Below are positions 16,096 through 24,085 of a DNA stretch of 64,000 bases, in pieces. A program made the position numbers and the translations under genes. Source of the stretch: an uncultured Burkholderiales bacterium (lineage in GTDB: Bacteria; Pseudomonadota; Gammaproteobacteria; Burkholderiales; Burkholderiaceae_C). Where the stretch lies: assembly GCA_937927685.1 (NCBI GenBank), contig CALBSC010000078.1:1-64000 (forward strand), given 5' to 3'. The notes under the pieces were generated by a model. It saw only the letters and a list, made by a program, of their open reading frames with translations, searched no databases and was not told the DNA's origin. Position 1 is the stretch's first letter, and each line of letters begins with the position of its first letter.

Positions 16096-17025
16096 ATGAC
16101 CACCCTCCCGCAAGCCCTGAGCCCTGAAGAGACCGCGTTGGCGTTGCCCTACTTGTCGCTCGCTCAAAGTATTCGAGCGGTGCTGACGGATGGCTCGGTG
16201 TCAGTCCCGCCGCGTATCGTGCAGCCATTGGCCACGGGAGGCAGCCTCTTTGTGATGCCCGCTGCTGACTCCACCGTGGCCATCACCAAACTCATCACCT
16301 TTGTGGCAGACAACCCGGCCCGTGGCCTGCCAGCCATTCAGGGGGATGTGGTGGTGTTTGATGCGCGTCAGGGCCAGCGCCTGCGCATCCTGCATGGCCC
16401 GACCGTCACGGCCCGGCGCACAGCAGCCGTGTCCTTGCTGGCGGCGCAACTGCTGGCCCCCCAGCCCAACGGCCGGCTGCTGATCGTGGGGGCGGGTGTA
16501 CAAGGCCGTTCGCACCTGGAGGCCTTTGTCCAAGGCCTGGGTGTGCGTGAGGTGGTGGTGGCTTCACGGACTGCGTCCAGCGCCGAAGCCCTCGTGGCCC
16601 ACGCCCGGCAATTGGGGATTCAGGCCGAACGGACCGAAGACCCGGACGCCGCGCTGGCAGATTGCCCCCTGGTGGTCAGCAGCACCAGCGCGCAGGCCAT
16701 CGCCTTGCGTGGCACACCGCGGGATGATGCCTTTGTGTGCGCGGTGGGCGCCTTCACCCCCCAGATGGTGGAGTGGTCGCCTGATGTCTGTCAGTACCTG
16801 GCCCGGCAAGGGCGCGTGGTGGTGGACACCCGTGATGCAGACCATGAGGCGGGTGATCTGCTGCAAGCGGGGCTGGACGTTTCCCGCTTTCCCTCGCTGG
16901 GCGATGTGGTGAATCAGCGTGGGCCATCGGCTCATCCCGTCACCGCTTCAGGCCCGGTCCTGTTCAAGAGTTGTGGCTGGGCCGGCTGGGATTTGGCCGC
17001 CGCGCGCTGCTGCATGGTCAACTGA
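16096..17025 (+). CDS. Delta1-pyrroline-2-carboxylate reductase / ornithine cyclodeaminase family
   Basis: 309 residues. The NAD(P)-binding motif LLIVGAGVQGRSHLEAF lies near residue 130-148, preceded by the lysine-containing AITKLITFVADNPARGLPAIQGDVVVFDA and followed by FVCAVGAFTPQMVEW. Length and motifs fit the mu-crystallin/ornithine cyclodeaminase superfamily. The best guess is reduction of cyclic imines such as delta1-pyrroline-2-carboxylate to L-proline, or an amino-acid cyclodeaminase. It stands alone on the plus strand, converging on terC. The role in this region is not evident. Confidence 0.8.
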   Translation: MTTLPQALSPEETALALPYLSLAQSIRAVLTDGSVSVPPRIVQPLATGGSLFVMPAADSTVAITKLITFVADNPARGLPAIQGDVVVFDARQGQRLRILHGPTVTARRTAAVSLLAAQLLAPQPNGRLLIVGAGVQGRSHLEAFVQGLGVREVVVASRTASSAEALVAHARQLGIQAERTEDPDAALADCPLVVSSTSAQAIALRGTPRDDAFVCAVGAFTPQMVEWSPDVCQYLARQGRVVVDTRDADHEAGDLLQAGLDVSRFPSLGDVVNQRGPSAHPVTASGPVLFKSCGWAGWDLAAARCCMVN

Positions 17026-17052
17026 GGTACCCGCTCAGCCGGCCATCGTCCC

Positions 17053-17775
17053 TCACCGAATGGCTGTCTGGCGGGCCTTCTTTCGATAGCGGATGTTGAG
17101 CATCTCCACCCCCACTGAAAACGCCATGGCGAAGTACACATACCCTTTGGGGATGTGATGTTCAAAGCCTTCGGCCACCAGCACGACCCCCACCACCACC
17201 AGAAAGCTCAGGGCCAGCATCTTGATGGACGGATGTTCGGAGACGAAGTCGCTGATACTTTTGGCAAACACCATCATGAGACCCACGGAAACCACCACGG
17301 CCGCGATCATGACGGCGATGTCGTCCACCATCCCCACGGCGGTGATGATGGAGTCCAGCGAAAACACCAGATCGATCACCATGATCTGAACAATGATGGA
17401 CCAGAACGTGGCCTGCCGCGGCCCCTGCGCGCCGTGTTCGGCGCCTTCGAGGCTTTGGTGGATTTCGGTGGTGCTTTTCCACAGCAGGAACAGACCACCG
17501 GCAATCAGGATCAGATCCCGGCCCGAGAACTCGTGCCCTCGGAGGGTGAACAAGGGTTCCACCAGGCCGACGATCCAGGCCAGGGCCAGCAGCAAGCCGA
17601 TGCGCATGAACATGGCCATGAAGAGCCCCAGCTTGCGGGCCAATTCGCGCTTGTCCGCGGACAGCTTGTCCACCAGGATGGAGATGAAGATCACATTGTC
17701 GATGCCCAGCACCAGTTCCAGGGCGGTGAGCGTGGCGAAGGCAATCCAGGCCTCAGGGGATGACAGCAGTTCCAA
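17053..17775 (-). CDS. TerC family integral membrane protein
   Basis: 240 residues with about seven hydrophobic segments. The signatures LELVLGIDNVIFISIL near the start and IMVIDLVFSLDSIITAVGM near the middle carry the intramembrane acidic residues typical of TerC (tellurite-resistance/manganese-efflux superfamily). The start codon is TTG at 17775, supported by AAAGGAAA 8 bases upstream; no ATG fits the conserved N-terminus. It lies 12 bp downstream of the SnoaL-like gene and may share its transcript. Members export metal ions such as Mn2+, possibly during co-translational membrane insertion. Confidence 0.9.
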   Translation of the reverse strand: MELLSSPEAWIAFATLTALELVLGIDNVIFISILVDKLSADKRELARKLGLFMAMFMRIGLLLALAWIVGLVEPLFTLRGHEFSGRDLILIAGGLFLLWKSTTEIHQSLEGAEHGAQGPRQATFWSIIVQIMVIDLVFSLDSIITAVGMVDDIAVMIAAVVVSVGLMMVFAKSISDFVSEHPSIKMLALSFLVVVGVVLVAEGFEHHIPKGYVYFAMAFSVGVEMLNIRYRKKARQTAIR

Positions 17776-17787
17776 GGTGATTTCCTT

Positions 17788-18237
17788 TCAGTGATTGACG
17801 CGGCGCTTGAGCCAGTGCATCAAACGACCCACCAGCGGGAGTTTTTCATACAACTCTTCAGCGGCGTCCCAATAGTCGCGGTGCAGTACAACCTGCCCGG
17901 CGTCATTGAACACCAGGTGCGTGCCGCCTCGCACGGTTTGCCACTGGGTGGTGTCAAAGCGTTTGAGCCGAAATCGAAATTCCCACACCAGAAAGCACTG
18001 GTGTCCCTGCGAGATGCGTTCGGTGACGATGAAATGCGGTTCGTGCAAAGTCTTGAACATGTGCACAAAGATGCGCTCAATCGCGGCGACCCCTTGCACT
18101 TCATTGAAGGGATCCTTGAACCGTGCCTCAGGCGCATACAACGCGTGCAAGCGGGGCAGGTCGTCGGGTTGCAGCCGTTCGAAAAATGTCACCAGCGACT
18201 GCACAGCGGCTTGGAGGGAGTCGGAGCCGAAGGACAT
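17788..18237 (-). CDS. SnoaL/NTF2-like protein of the DUF1365-amine oxidase cluster
   Basis: 149 residues, single NTF2-like cone fold: a helical opening, then LYAPEARFKDPFNEVQGVAAIERIFVHMF, then FLVWEFRFRL and GTHLVFNDAGQVVLHRDYWDAAEELYEKLPLVG. The conserved D-P-F-N-E-V-x-G motif and the C-terminal L-P-x-x-G-x-x-L-x-x-L-K-R mark the subfamily found with cfa, DUF1365 and flavin amine oxidase genes. I use the ATG at 18237; a TTG two codons upstream is possible. It lies directly after the cfa deletion scar, so it was formerly downstream of an intact cfa. The function is unknown; the fold suits a small lipophilic ligand. Confidence 0.82.
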   Translation of the reverse strand: MSFGSDSLQAAVQSLVTFFERLQPDDLPRLHALYAPEARFKDPFNEVQGVAAIERIFVHMFKTLHEPHFIVTERISQGHQCFLVWEFRFRLKRFDTTQWQTVRGGTHLVFNDAGQVVLHRDYWDAAEELYEKLPLVGRLMHWLKRRVNH

Positions 18238-18249
18238 CGTCAAGCCGCT

Positions 18250-18335
18250 TCAGCGCGCGAGCGTGTATTGGACGACATCGATATCACCGGTCTTGAAGCC
18301 TGCCTCGCAGGTGCGGTGGCGGTTACTGAGTTCAA
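18250..18335 (-). pseudogene. Deletion scar of a second cyclopropane-fatty-acid synthase gene
   Basis: Bases 18250-18310 match the last 61 bp of cfa (11678-11738) with 3 differences, and still encode CEAGFKTGDIDVVQYTLAR and the stop. Immediately upstream on the minus strand, TTGAAC TCAGTA ACCGCCACCGCA resembles the cfa start (ATGAAC ACCGCCACCGCA), preceded by GGAG. The gene was thus reduced to its first few codons joined to the last twenty or so, out of frame. It sits exactly where cfa is expected, between DUF1365 and the SnoaL-like gene. Confidence 0.8.
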
Positions 18336-18351
18336 GCGTCAGTCTCCAGGA

Positions 18352-19122
18352 TCAGCGGGTGATGAATTGATCGGGTGCGGCGGGCTTGCTGACCAAGCGC
18401 ACACGCTTGAGCCACAGCTTGAGGGCCTGCCAGTGGATGCGGGCCATGACCATCAGCGTCATGGCGGGATAGCGCCACAGCGCTCGTTGCAGGACCGTCG
18501 GGGTGATGGGCTCCAGAACGCCGCTGACACTGGTGTTCAGCAACGGGCCGACCTCATCATCGTGGTCCACCCGCACCACGGTGCGTGGCTGGCCATGGTG
18601 ATCGGTGCGCATGAAGCGGAACCGGTACTGGCCTTCCACTCGACAAAACGGCGAGACGTGAAAGCACTTTTCCGCCTGTATCTCGACACCGTAGCGCGGT
18701 TCATCAAGCAAATAACAGTGGCGCTCGCCAAAGGTGTTGTTGACCTCCACCACGATGGCCCGCAGCGAGCCATCCACCCGATGGCAGTACCAGAAGCTCA
18801 CCGGTTTGAAGGCGTAGCCCAGCATGCGCGGGTAGGTGTGCAACCAGATTTCGCCCTGGGCATCCTCAATGCCCTCGCGCTGCAACACGCCCTCCAGCCA
18901 GGCCAGCGCACCACCGGCTTCGGGGCCGCGTCCATCACCGTGGTCGCCGTCATGAAAGCTGATGGCGGCGGGCCGGTTGACAGCCAGGCCACCCATGGCC
19001 TGAGGCTGGTTCAACTGGCGCATGGGCAGCAGCAAAAAAAACGTCTGGTACTCAAAGCTGTGCCGTTGCGGGCGCAGGCGCGCGTGACGGACCTGACCGA
19101 AGCCGACCTGCGCGATGTTCAT
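18352..19122 (-). CDS. DUF1365 family protein
   Basis: 256 residues. The hallmarks are QVRHARLRPQRHSFEYQTFFLLLP at the start, HTYPRMLGYAFKPVSFWYCH, VEVNNTFGERHCYLL, and KCFHVSPFCRVEGQYRFRF. The C-terminus ends in a region rich in Trp and basic residues (LWRYPAMTLMVMARIHWQALKLWLKRVRLV) that could associate with the membrane. DUF1365 is nearly always next to a flavin amine oxidase and cfa. The family is implicated in modification of membrane fatty acids, but the reaction is not settled. Its ATG overlaps the oxidase stop by 4 bp. Confidence 0.9.
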   Translation of the reverse strand: MNIAQVGFGQVRHARLRPQRHSFEYQTFFLLLPMRQLNQPQAMGGLAVNRPAAISFHDGDHGDGRGPEAGGALAWLEGVLQREGIEDAQGEIWLHTYPRMLGYAFKPVSFWYCHRVDGSLRAIVVEVNNTFGERHCYLLDEPRYGVEIQAEKCFHVSPFCRVEGQYRFRFMRTDHHGQPRTVVRVDHDDEVGPLLNTSVSGVLEPITPTVLQRALWRYPAMTLMVMARIHWQALKLWLKRVRLVSKPAAPDQFITR

Positions 19123-20423
19123 GCCGCTGTCCCCACTGTCGTCGATGTGCCGGTGAGCAACGCCTGCGCCACCGCCAGACCGGATTTGAGCCCATCCTCA
19201 TGAAATCCATAACCCGTCCAGGCGCCGCAATACCAGGTGCGCAAAACGCCCTGCAGGTCGGCCACGCGTTGTTGGGCCTGAATCGCAGCGAGGTCAAACA
19301 CCGGGTGGCTGTAGTCAAACTCGGCCAGCACGGAGTCGGGCCGGATCGGTCGTATCGGGTTGAGGGACTCCACCACGGGCTGTTCAAACGGCAGTGGCTG
19401 CAATTGGTTGAGCAGGTAGTGCAGGCACACGCGACTCGATTCCTGGTGGTCGTCCGCGGCGCGTTCGTAATTCCAGGCGGCCCACGCGGCGCGGCGCTGC
19501 GGCAACACCGAGGTGTCGGTGTGCAGCACGGCTCGGTTGGGTTGGTAGCGGATGGCTCCCAGCACCTCGGCCTCAGGGGCGGTGGGTTGGGCCAGCAAGG
19601 CCAGGGACTGATCGGAGTGCGCGGCCAGCACCACATGATCGAACCGCTCGCTGCCCTGCGCGGTCAGCAGCGTCACGCCGTCGGCATCACGGTCAATACG
19701 ATGCACCGGCGTGTTCAGATGCGCGCGTTCCAGGCTGGCGATGATCTTGTCCACATAGTGCCGCGCTCCACCCACCACGGTGTGCCACTGTGGCCGGTTG
19801 TTCACCTGCAGCAAGCCATGGTTGTGGCAAAAGCGGATCATGGTGGCCACCGGAAACTGCAGCATCTGGTCGGTCGGACAGCTCCAGATGCACCCCAGCA
19901 TGGGCAGGAAATACCAGTCGCGAAACGCCCGGCCAAACCCTTGCCTGTCCAGGAATGATTGCAGACCCTCGCGCATGTCGCTCTCGCGCCCTGTCAGCGC
20001 CAACTGTGTGCACACGCGGTTGAAGCGAACCAGGTCGGACAACATGCCCCAGAACTCGGGGCTGACCAGGTTGCGTTTTTGGGCGAACACGGTGGCCAGG
20101 TTGCTGCCACTCCATTCGACCGTCCTTGAGCCACGCGTCTGGGGTACCTGCACCGAGAACGACATGTCCGAGGCAGCGGTGGTGACCTTCAACTCCGCCA
20201 GCAAGGCAATCAGCTGGGGGTAGGTGCGTTCGTTGAACACCAGAAATCCCGTGTCCACGCCCCAGGTGGTGGGACCACGCGGGGTGGGCAGGGTGATGTC
20301 CACGGTATGTGTGTGACCGCCGAAATAAGACCCGGCTTCAAACAGAGTGACGTGCGCATGCGGGCGCAGGCGGTGCGCGGCTGCGAGACCGGAAATGCCC
20401 GACCCAACGATGGCTATTTTCAT
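19119..20423 (-). CDS. FAD-dependent amine-oxidase-type oxidoreductase of the cfa cluster
   Basis: 434 residues. It opens with the FAD-binding motif MKIAIVGSGISGLAAAHRL, followed by VTLFEAGSYFGGHTHTVD and GVDTGFLVFNERTYPQL, typical of this NAD/FAD-binding family. The C-terminal RTWYCGAWTGYGFHEDGLKSGLAVAQALL is the second flavin-contacting segment. The start at 20423 is fixed by the Rossmann motif and by the promoter just upstream; a longer frame to 20492 is not credible. It leads the operon oxidase-DUF1365-(cfa scar)-SnoaL-terC. Homologues in Rhodobacter and Pseudomonas relatives act on unsaturated or cyclopropane-type phospholipid acyl chains during singlet-oxygen stress (from memory). Confidence 0.87.
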   Translation of the reverse strand: MKIAIVGSGISGLAAAHRLRPHAHVTLFEAGSYFGGHTHTVDITLPTPRGPTTWGVDTGFLVFNERTYPQLIALLAELKVTTAASDMSFSVQVPQTRGSRTVEWSGSNLATVFAQKRNLVSPEFWGMLSDLVRFNRVCTQLALTGRESDMREGLQSFLDRQGFGRAFRDWYFLPMLGCIWSCPTDQMLQFPVATMIRFCHNHGLLQVNNRPQWHTVVGGARHYVDKIIASLERAHLNTPVHRIDRDADGVTLLTAQGSERFDHVVLAAHSDQSLALLAQPTAPEAEVLGAIRYQPNRAVLHTDTSVLPQRRAAWAAWNYERAADDHQESSRVCLHYLLNQLQPLPFEQPVVESLNPIRPIRPDSVLAEFDYSHPVFDLAAIQAQQRVADLQGVLRTWYCGAWTGYGFHEDGLKSGLAVAQALLTGTSTTVGTAA

Positions 20424-20435
20424 GCGGAAACCGAC

Positions 20436-20448
20436 TGTCTTGGACAAA
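20436..20448. promoter_or_regulatory. TGTC-TTG-GACA operator-like motif upstream of the flavin oxidase
   Basis: TGTCTTGGACAAA, 12 bp before the ATG, is the same element as at 12909 and 24086. On the minus strand it follows a -10-like TAAAAT (20457-20452). The best -35 candidate is TTGAGC (20482-20477) with a 19-bp spacer, the long spacing favoured by MerR-family targets. Confidence 0.6.
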
Positions 20449-20557
20449 GTTATTTTAAGGCAACGTGATTGTCCAGGCTCAAAAAGGGGCAAGGTGATTG
20501 AGGGGTGTGGTGCTGCTGGTAGGCTACACCCCTTGTTATTCCTTTGGAGTCTTGCGC

Positions 20558-21541
20558 ATGAAACCCTTGTCCACGCCCGACACCTGGGTCAAGCGATGCC
20601 TCGCGCTGGGTGTGTGGATGGCAGCCTTGTCCAGCCTGGCCCAGCCTTATCCGAACAAAACCGTCCGTCTGCTGGTGCCGTTTCCAGCCGGTGGTGCCAC
20701 GGACATCTTTGCGCGCGCCCTGTCACAGAAACTGCCCGAGAAACTGGGCGCCGCCGTGGTGATTGAAAACAGGCCGGGTGCCGGCGGGACGCTGGGCTCG
20801 GACCTGGTGGCCAAGTCGGTGGCCGATGGCTACACCGTGCTGCTGGCCACCACCAGCACGCACACCATCGGTCCCCTGTTCAGCAACCGCTTACCGTACG
20901 ACGCGGTGCGCGACTTCACGCCCATCGTGCATGTCGGCAACGCGGCCAACATCATGCTGGTGCCCAACACGGCGCCCGCCCAGAACCTCAAGGACTGGAT
21001 TGCTTACGCCAAAGCCAACCCGGGGCGTCTCAATTACGCGTCCAGCGGCAACGGCACCATCGTGCAACTGACGGCCGAACTTTTCAAGGCCGAGACGAAC
21101 GTGTTTGTGGTGCACATCCCTTACAAGGGCACGGCGCTGTCCATTCCCGATCTGGTCAGTGGCAAGGTCGACGTCCTGTTTGACTCGCTGCCCAGCGGTA
21201 TGCCCCACGTGAAAGACGGCCGACTGCGGGCGCTGGGCGTGACCTCCCTCAAGCGCAGCCCCCTGGCGCCTGAGTTGCCTGCCATCGCTGAAACCGTTCC
21301 GGGCTACGAGTCGGTGACCTGGTTCGGCATGTTTGGCCCCAAAGGGCTGCCCGCAGACATCGTGACCAAGCTCAACACGGCCGTCAACCAGACCCTCACC
21401 GATCCCGAGGTCAAAGACAAACTGTCGCGGCTGGGCATCGAACCGGTCGGCGGTACCTCGGCGGAGTTCACGACCATGCTGGCGCGTGAATCAGCCAAGT
21501 GGCGCAAGATCATCGTCGACAGGAAAATCACGGCGGATTGA
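20558..21541 (+). CDS. Bug/TctC-type periplasmic binding protein
   Basis: 327 residues with a signal peptide cleaved near SLAQ-PYPNK. The family signatures are present: PNKTVRLLVPFPAGGATDIFARALSQKL, VVIENRPGAGGTLGSDLVAKS, and VHIPYKGTALSIPDLVSGKVDVLFDSLPSGMPHVKDGRLRALGVTS. GGAG precedes the ATG. These proteins bind carboxylates or amides for tripartite tricarboxylate transport, but no tctAB genes are nearby, so it is one of the many orphan receptors of Burkholderiales. The ligand is unknown. It is divergent from the flavin-oxidase operon and shares its 134-bp promoter region. Confidence 0.88.
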   Translation: MKPLSTPDTWVKRCLALGVWMAALSSLAQPYPNKTVRLLVPFPAGGATDIFARALSQKLPEKLGAAVVIENRPGAGGTLGSDLVAKSVADGYTVLLATTSTHTIGPLFSNRLPYDAVRDFTPIVHVGNAANIMLVPNTAPAQNLKDWIAYAKANPGRLNYASSGNGTIVQLTAELFKAETNVFVVHIPYKGTALSIPDLVSGKVDVLFDSLPSGMPHVKDGRLRALGVTSLKRSPLAPELPAIAETVPGYESVTWFGMFGPKGLPADIVTKLNTAVNQTLTDPEVKDKLSRLGIEPVGGTSAEFTTMLARESAKWRKIIVDRKITAD

Positions 21542-21568
21542 GTGCTCCGCTGAGCCGCACTTCAACGC

Positions 21569-22126
21569 TCAGGGCTTGGACTTGAGGCTTTTCTCGATCG
21601 CGCTGATCAGGGACCGGCTGTCCGGTTCGGTCATGCTGTTGTAGCTGTCAACCAGCTTGCCATCGCGCCCGATCAGGTATTTGTAAAAATTCCAGCGCGG
21701 GGGTGTCGCCCCTTGAGCGATCAGGTGTTTAAAGAAGGGGTTGGCCTGGGGCCCCTTCACACTGGACGCCGCCAGCATGGGAAATTTCACGCCGAAGGTG
21801 TTCTCGCAAAAGTCGGCAATTTCCTGGTTGCTGCCTTTTTCCTGGGCAAAGTCATTGGACGGAAAGCCCAGCACCACCAGTCCCTCGGCCTGGTATTTTT
21901 CATGCAGCGCCTCCAGGCCCTTGTACTGACGTGTGAAGCCGCAGTAACTGGCGGTGTTGACTGCCAGCACCACCTTGCCCGTGTACTGGCACAGCGATTG
22001 AGGCTTTTCGTCCTGCAAGCGCAACAGGGTGTGGTTGAGCGTGGCGGGGCAAGCCTGCGCGGTGTGCGCCATCAGGCTCATGCACAAGCCGAGACACAGG
22101 GTGAACCAGGTGCGTGCACGCGTCAT
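21569..22126 (-). CDS. Glutathione-peroxidase-like protein, exported
   Basis: 185 residues with a signal peptide ending near THTAQA-CPA. The peroxidatic cysteine is Cys62 in VNTASYCGFTRQYKGLEAL. The Trp/Asn of the catalytic tetrad appear in PRWNFYKYLIGRDGK. The usual F-P-C-N-Q-F-x-x-Q-E motif reads FPSNDFAQEKG, so the resolving Cys is replaced by Ser. It probably reduces lipid or other hydroperoxides in the periplasm. It overlaps the upstream NDUFA9-like gene by 4 bp in the LitR operon, linking peroxide removal to the light/lipid response. Confidence 0.88.
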   Translation of the reverse strand: MTRARTWFTLCLGLCMSLMAHTAQACPATLNHTLLRLQDEKPQSLCQYTGKVVLAVNTASYCGFTRQYKGLEALHEKYQAEGLVVLGFPSNDFAQEKGSNQEIADFCENTFGVKFPMLAASSVKGPQANPFFKHLIAQGATPPRWNFYKYLIGRDGKLVDSYNSMTEPDSRSLISAIEKSLKSKP

Positions 22127-23025
22127 GCGAGTTCTCCGGTGGTGAAGACAGTGCCCAGGGCGCGCGGCGTGATCGACAACGCCGGCAGGCCAGGCAGCAA
22201 ACCGCTGCTCACATTGTCCACGCGCATCGAGTCGACGTTGTCACGGCTCATCAGCGGCCGACCTGGCAGGGCTTCCAGCAACCAGGCCTGCAAGCGCCCG
22301 ATGCTCAGGGGCAGTGGCAGGATGGGGCGTTCGCAATGGGCCCACCGGCCGGCGTGGCGGACCAGTTCGGCCAGCGTCCATACCTCGGGGCCACAAGCCT
22401 CGTGTGTGGTGAGTGCCGATGAGCCCTGGAGCATCAGGTGCACCAGCGCTTGTGCAACATCCTGCACCCACACAGGCTGGAAGCGGGTGGATGCGCCTGC
22501 AAGCGGTACCACCGGCGCGAGCCGTTGAAGCCGGGCAAAGGTGTTGATGAATTGATCATCCAGGCCAAAGATGACGCTCGGCCGAAGCAGGTGAAGCGAC
22601 AAGCCGGTGCGATGGGCCACCTGCTGCAAGACCTCCTCGCCCCGGCCCTTGCTGCGTTGGTACTCCGAGGGCCCTTGCGTGTCAGCGCCCAGGGCACTCA
22701 CCTGCACCAGGCGCGGCACGCGGGCTTGCGCGCAGGCTTCAGCCAAGGCCTGCGGGAGGTCCACATGGACGCGTTGGAAGGCTTCGGGGGTGCCGTGCAG
22801 GATGGCCACCAGGTTGACCACCACGTCGTGGTCCGCCACCAGTTCGGTCAGCGCCCGGGGGTCGAGGACATCAGCCTGAACCACCTGCACGCGCGGCAAC
22901 ATTTGCACCGACCGGGCCGGCAGTCGGCGGGTCGGCACGGTGATGTGTACATCGTGTTGCTGTAGCGCCTCGCACAGATGGCGCCCCACAAAACCCGTGC
23001 CCCCCAGAATCAGAGCGCGTTTCAC
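22123..23025 (-). CDS. NAD(P)-binding atypical SDR (NDUFA9/YbjT-like)
   Basis: 300 residues from a GTG start at 23025 that overlaps the LitR stop (GTGA). The motif RALILGGTGFVGRHLCEAL opens the protein, VNLVAILHG and VSALGADTQGPSEYQRSKGRGEE follow, and LRPSVIFGLDDQFINTFARL completes the extended-SDR pattern. It resembles the complex I NDUFA9 subunit family of sugar-epimerase-like proteins that bind NADPH without a proven reaction. An upstream ATG at 23076 would intrude into litR and is less likely. It is middle gene of a three-gene operon with the LitR-like regulator and the peroxidase. Confidence 0.83.
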   Translation of the reverse strand: MKRALILGGTGFVGRHLCEALQQHDVHITVPTRRLPARSVQMLPRVQVVQADVLDPRALTELVADHDVVVNLVAILHGTPEAFQRVHVDLPQALAEACAQARVPRLVQVSALGADTQGPSEYQRSKGRGEEVLQQVAHRTGLSLHLLRPSVIFGLDDQFINTFARLQRLAPVVPLAGASTRFQPVWVQDVAQALVHLMLQGSSALTTHEACGPEVWTLAELVRHAGRWAHCERPILPLPLSIGRLQAWLLEALPGRPLMSRDNVDSMRVDNVSSGLLPGLPALSITPRALGTVFTTGELA

Positions 23026-24038
23026 GTCTCTTCGCGAGGGGCGGGTCGAAGGGATGGCTGGTGGCGGCGACGCCACTCCTGCACATGGTCCGCCACGTCC
23101 CGCGCCCGCGAGATGACGGTGATACCTTCCGGGACCGAACGTCCTTGCAACGCGGTGGCCGAGCCACCCGCCCAGATCTCGACGCCAGCGGGCACGCCGT
23201 CGAGCAACTGCTGAAGGCTCGAGATCACATCGTTGCGCGAGGCGTAAGCGCTGAAGCTCAGGGCCAGCACGTCGATCTTCATGTGCTCGATGGCCTGCAG
23301 GATTTCCACCACGGGTGTGGAAGACCCCAGTTCAAAGCGTGCGCAGGATTCCAGCGCCAGGTAGCACTCGGCCATCAACAGGCCGAGTGAATGGAATTCA
23401 CCGGGTGTGGTGGCGAGCAAGACGCGCGGGTGTTGACCCAGGGTCGGTGAGCTGGCTTCCACCGATGCGATGGCTTCGCGCAACACCTGCTGCAAGGTGG
23501 CGCTGAAGAGGTGTTCCTGGTAGATCGACAACTCGCCGCGCAGCCAGGCTTCACCCACATACACACACAACGGAGCCACCAGCTCTTCCACCGTGCTGCC
23601 CAGTCCCTGTTTGATGACGTGCTGCCGCAAGGCCTGTTTGATGAGGTCACTGCGGTCTTCGGCCAGCCACCGCAACCAGGGGGCATTGGCATTCAGTGCC
23701 GATGACTCCGACGCGGGGTCACAGTGTTCATCGGCCCCCTTCACGAGCGTCATGCCGTTGAGCAGTTCCTGCAGTTGTTCCGGTGACTGGGCCACGATCT
23801 TGCCGGGCCGGTGTCCGGTGTCCATCAATCGCTTGATGAGGCGAAGCTTGTGCACCTGGTCCAGGGGGTAAAGACGCTCGCCCAGACTGTCACGCAGGGG
23901 TTGTGGAAAGCCGTAGCGGCGTTCCCAGACACGCAGGGTGTCCTTGCCGATACCGGTGTCGCGCTCCACTTCGGCAATGGCCCATCCCGTGGGAAACGGA
24001 TTTTTCTCAAGGTGAGGCACGTTGCTGGAGGCGTCCAT
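23022..24038 (-). CDS. litR: MerR-family cobalamin-dependent light regulator (LitR/CarH-like)
   Basis: 338 residues. The N-terminal MerR winged helix (about 18-85, IAEVERDTGIGKDTLRVWERRYGFP) is followed by a helical domain with Trp165-x9-Glu175-His176 (the adenosylcobalamin cap) and a B12 fold with E-x-H-x-x-G at Glu214-Phe-His216. This is the architecture of CarH/LitR, which bind DNA as tetramers with adenosylcobalamin in the dark and release it on illumination. Position 166, which is His132 in Thermus CarH, is Leu here, so the bis-His photoproduct may not form. A TTGTC-N3-GACAA motif lies 48 bp upstream, suggesting autoregulation. Confidence 0.9.
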   Translation of the reverse strand: MDASSNVPHLEKNPFPTGWAIAEVERDTGIGKDTLRVWERRYGFPQPLRDSLGERLYPLDQVHKLRLIKRLMDTGHRPGKIVAQSPEQLQELLNGMTLVKGADEHCDPASESSALNANAPWLRWLAEDRSDLIKQALRQHVIKQGLGSTVEELVAPLCVYVGEAWLRGELSIYQEHLFSATLQQVLREAIASVEASSPTLGQHPRVLLATTPGEFHSLGLLMAECYLALESCARFELGSSTPVVEILQAIEHMKIDVLALSFSAYASRNDVISSLQQLLDGVPAGVEIWAGGSATALQGRSVPEGITVISRARDVADHVQEWRRRHQPSLRPAPREET

Positions 24039-24085
24039 GGTCCAAAGGGATCTGACTGATCAAGCCGCTGAGCATACAGCCAAAC

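Noticed and set aside
17791..19203. 470-codon plus-strand frame across SnoaL, cfa scar and DUF1365
   Set aside because: Antisense to three supported genes; the frame simply runs through because of codon bias.
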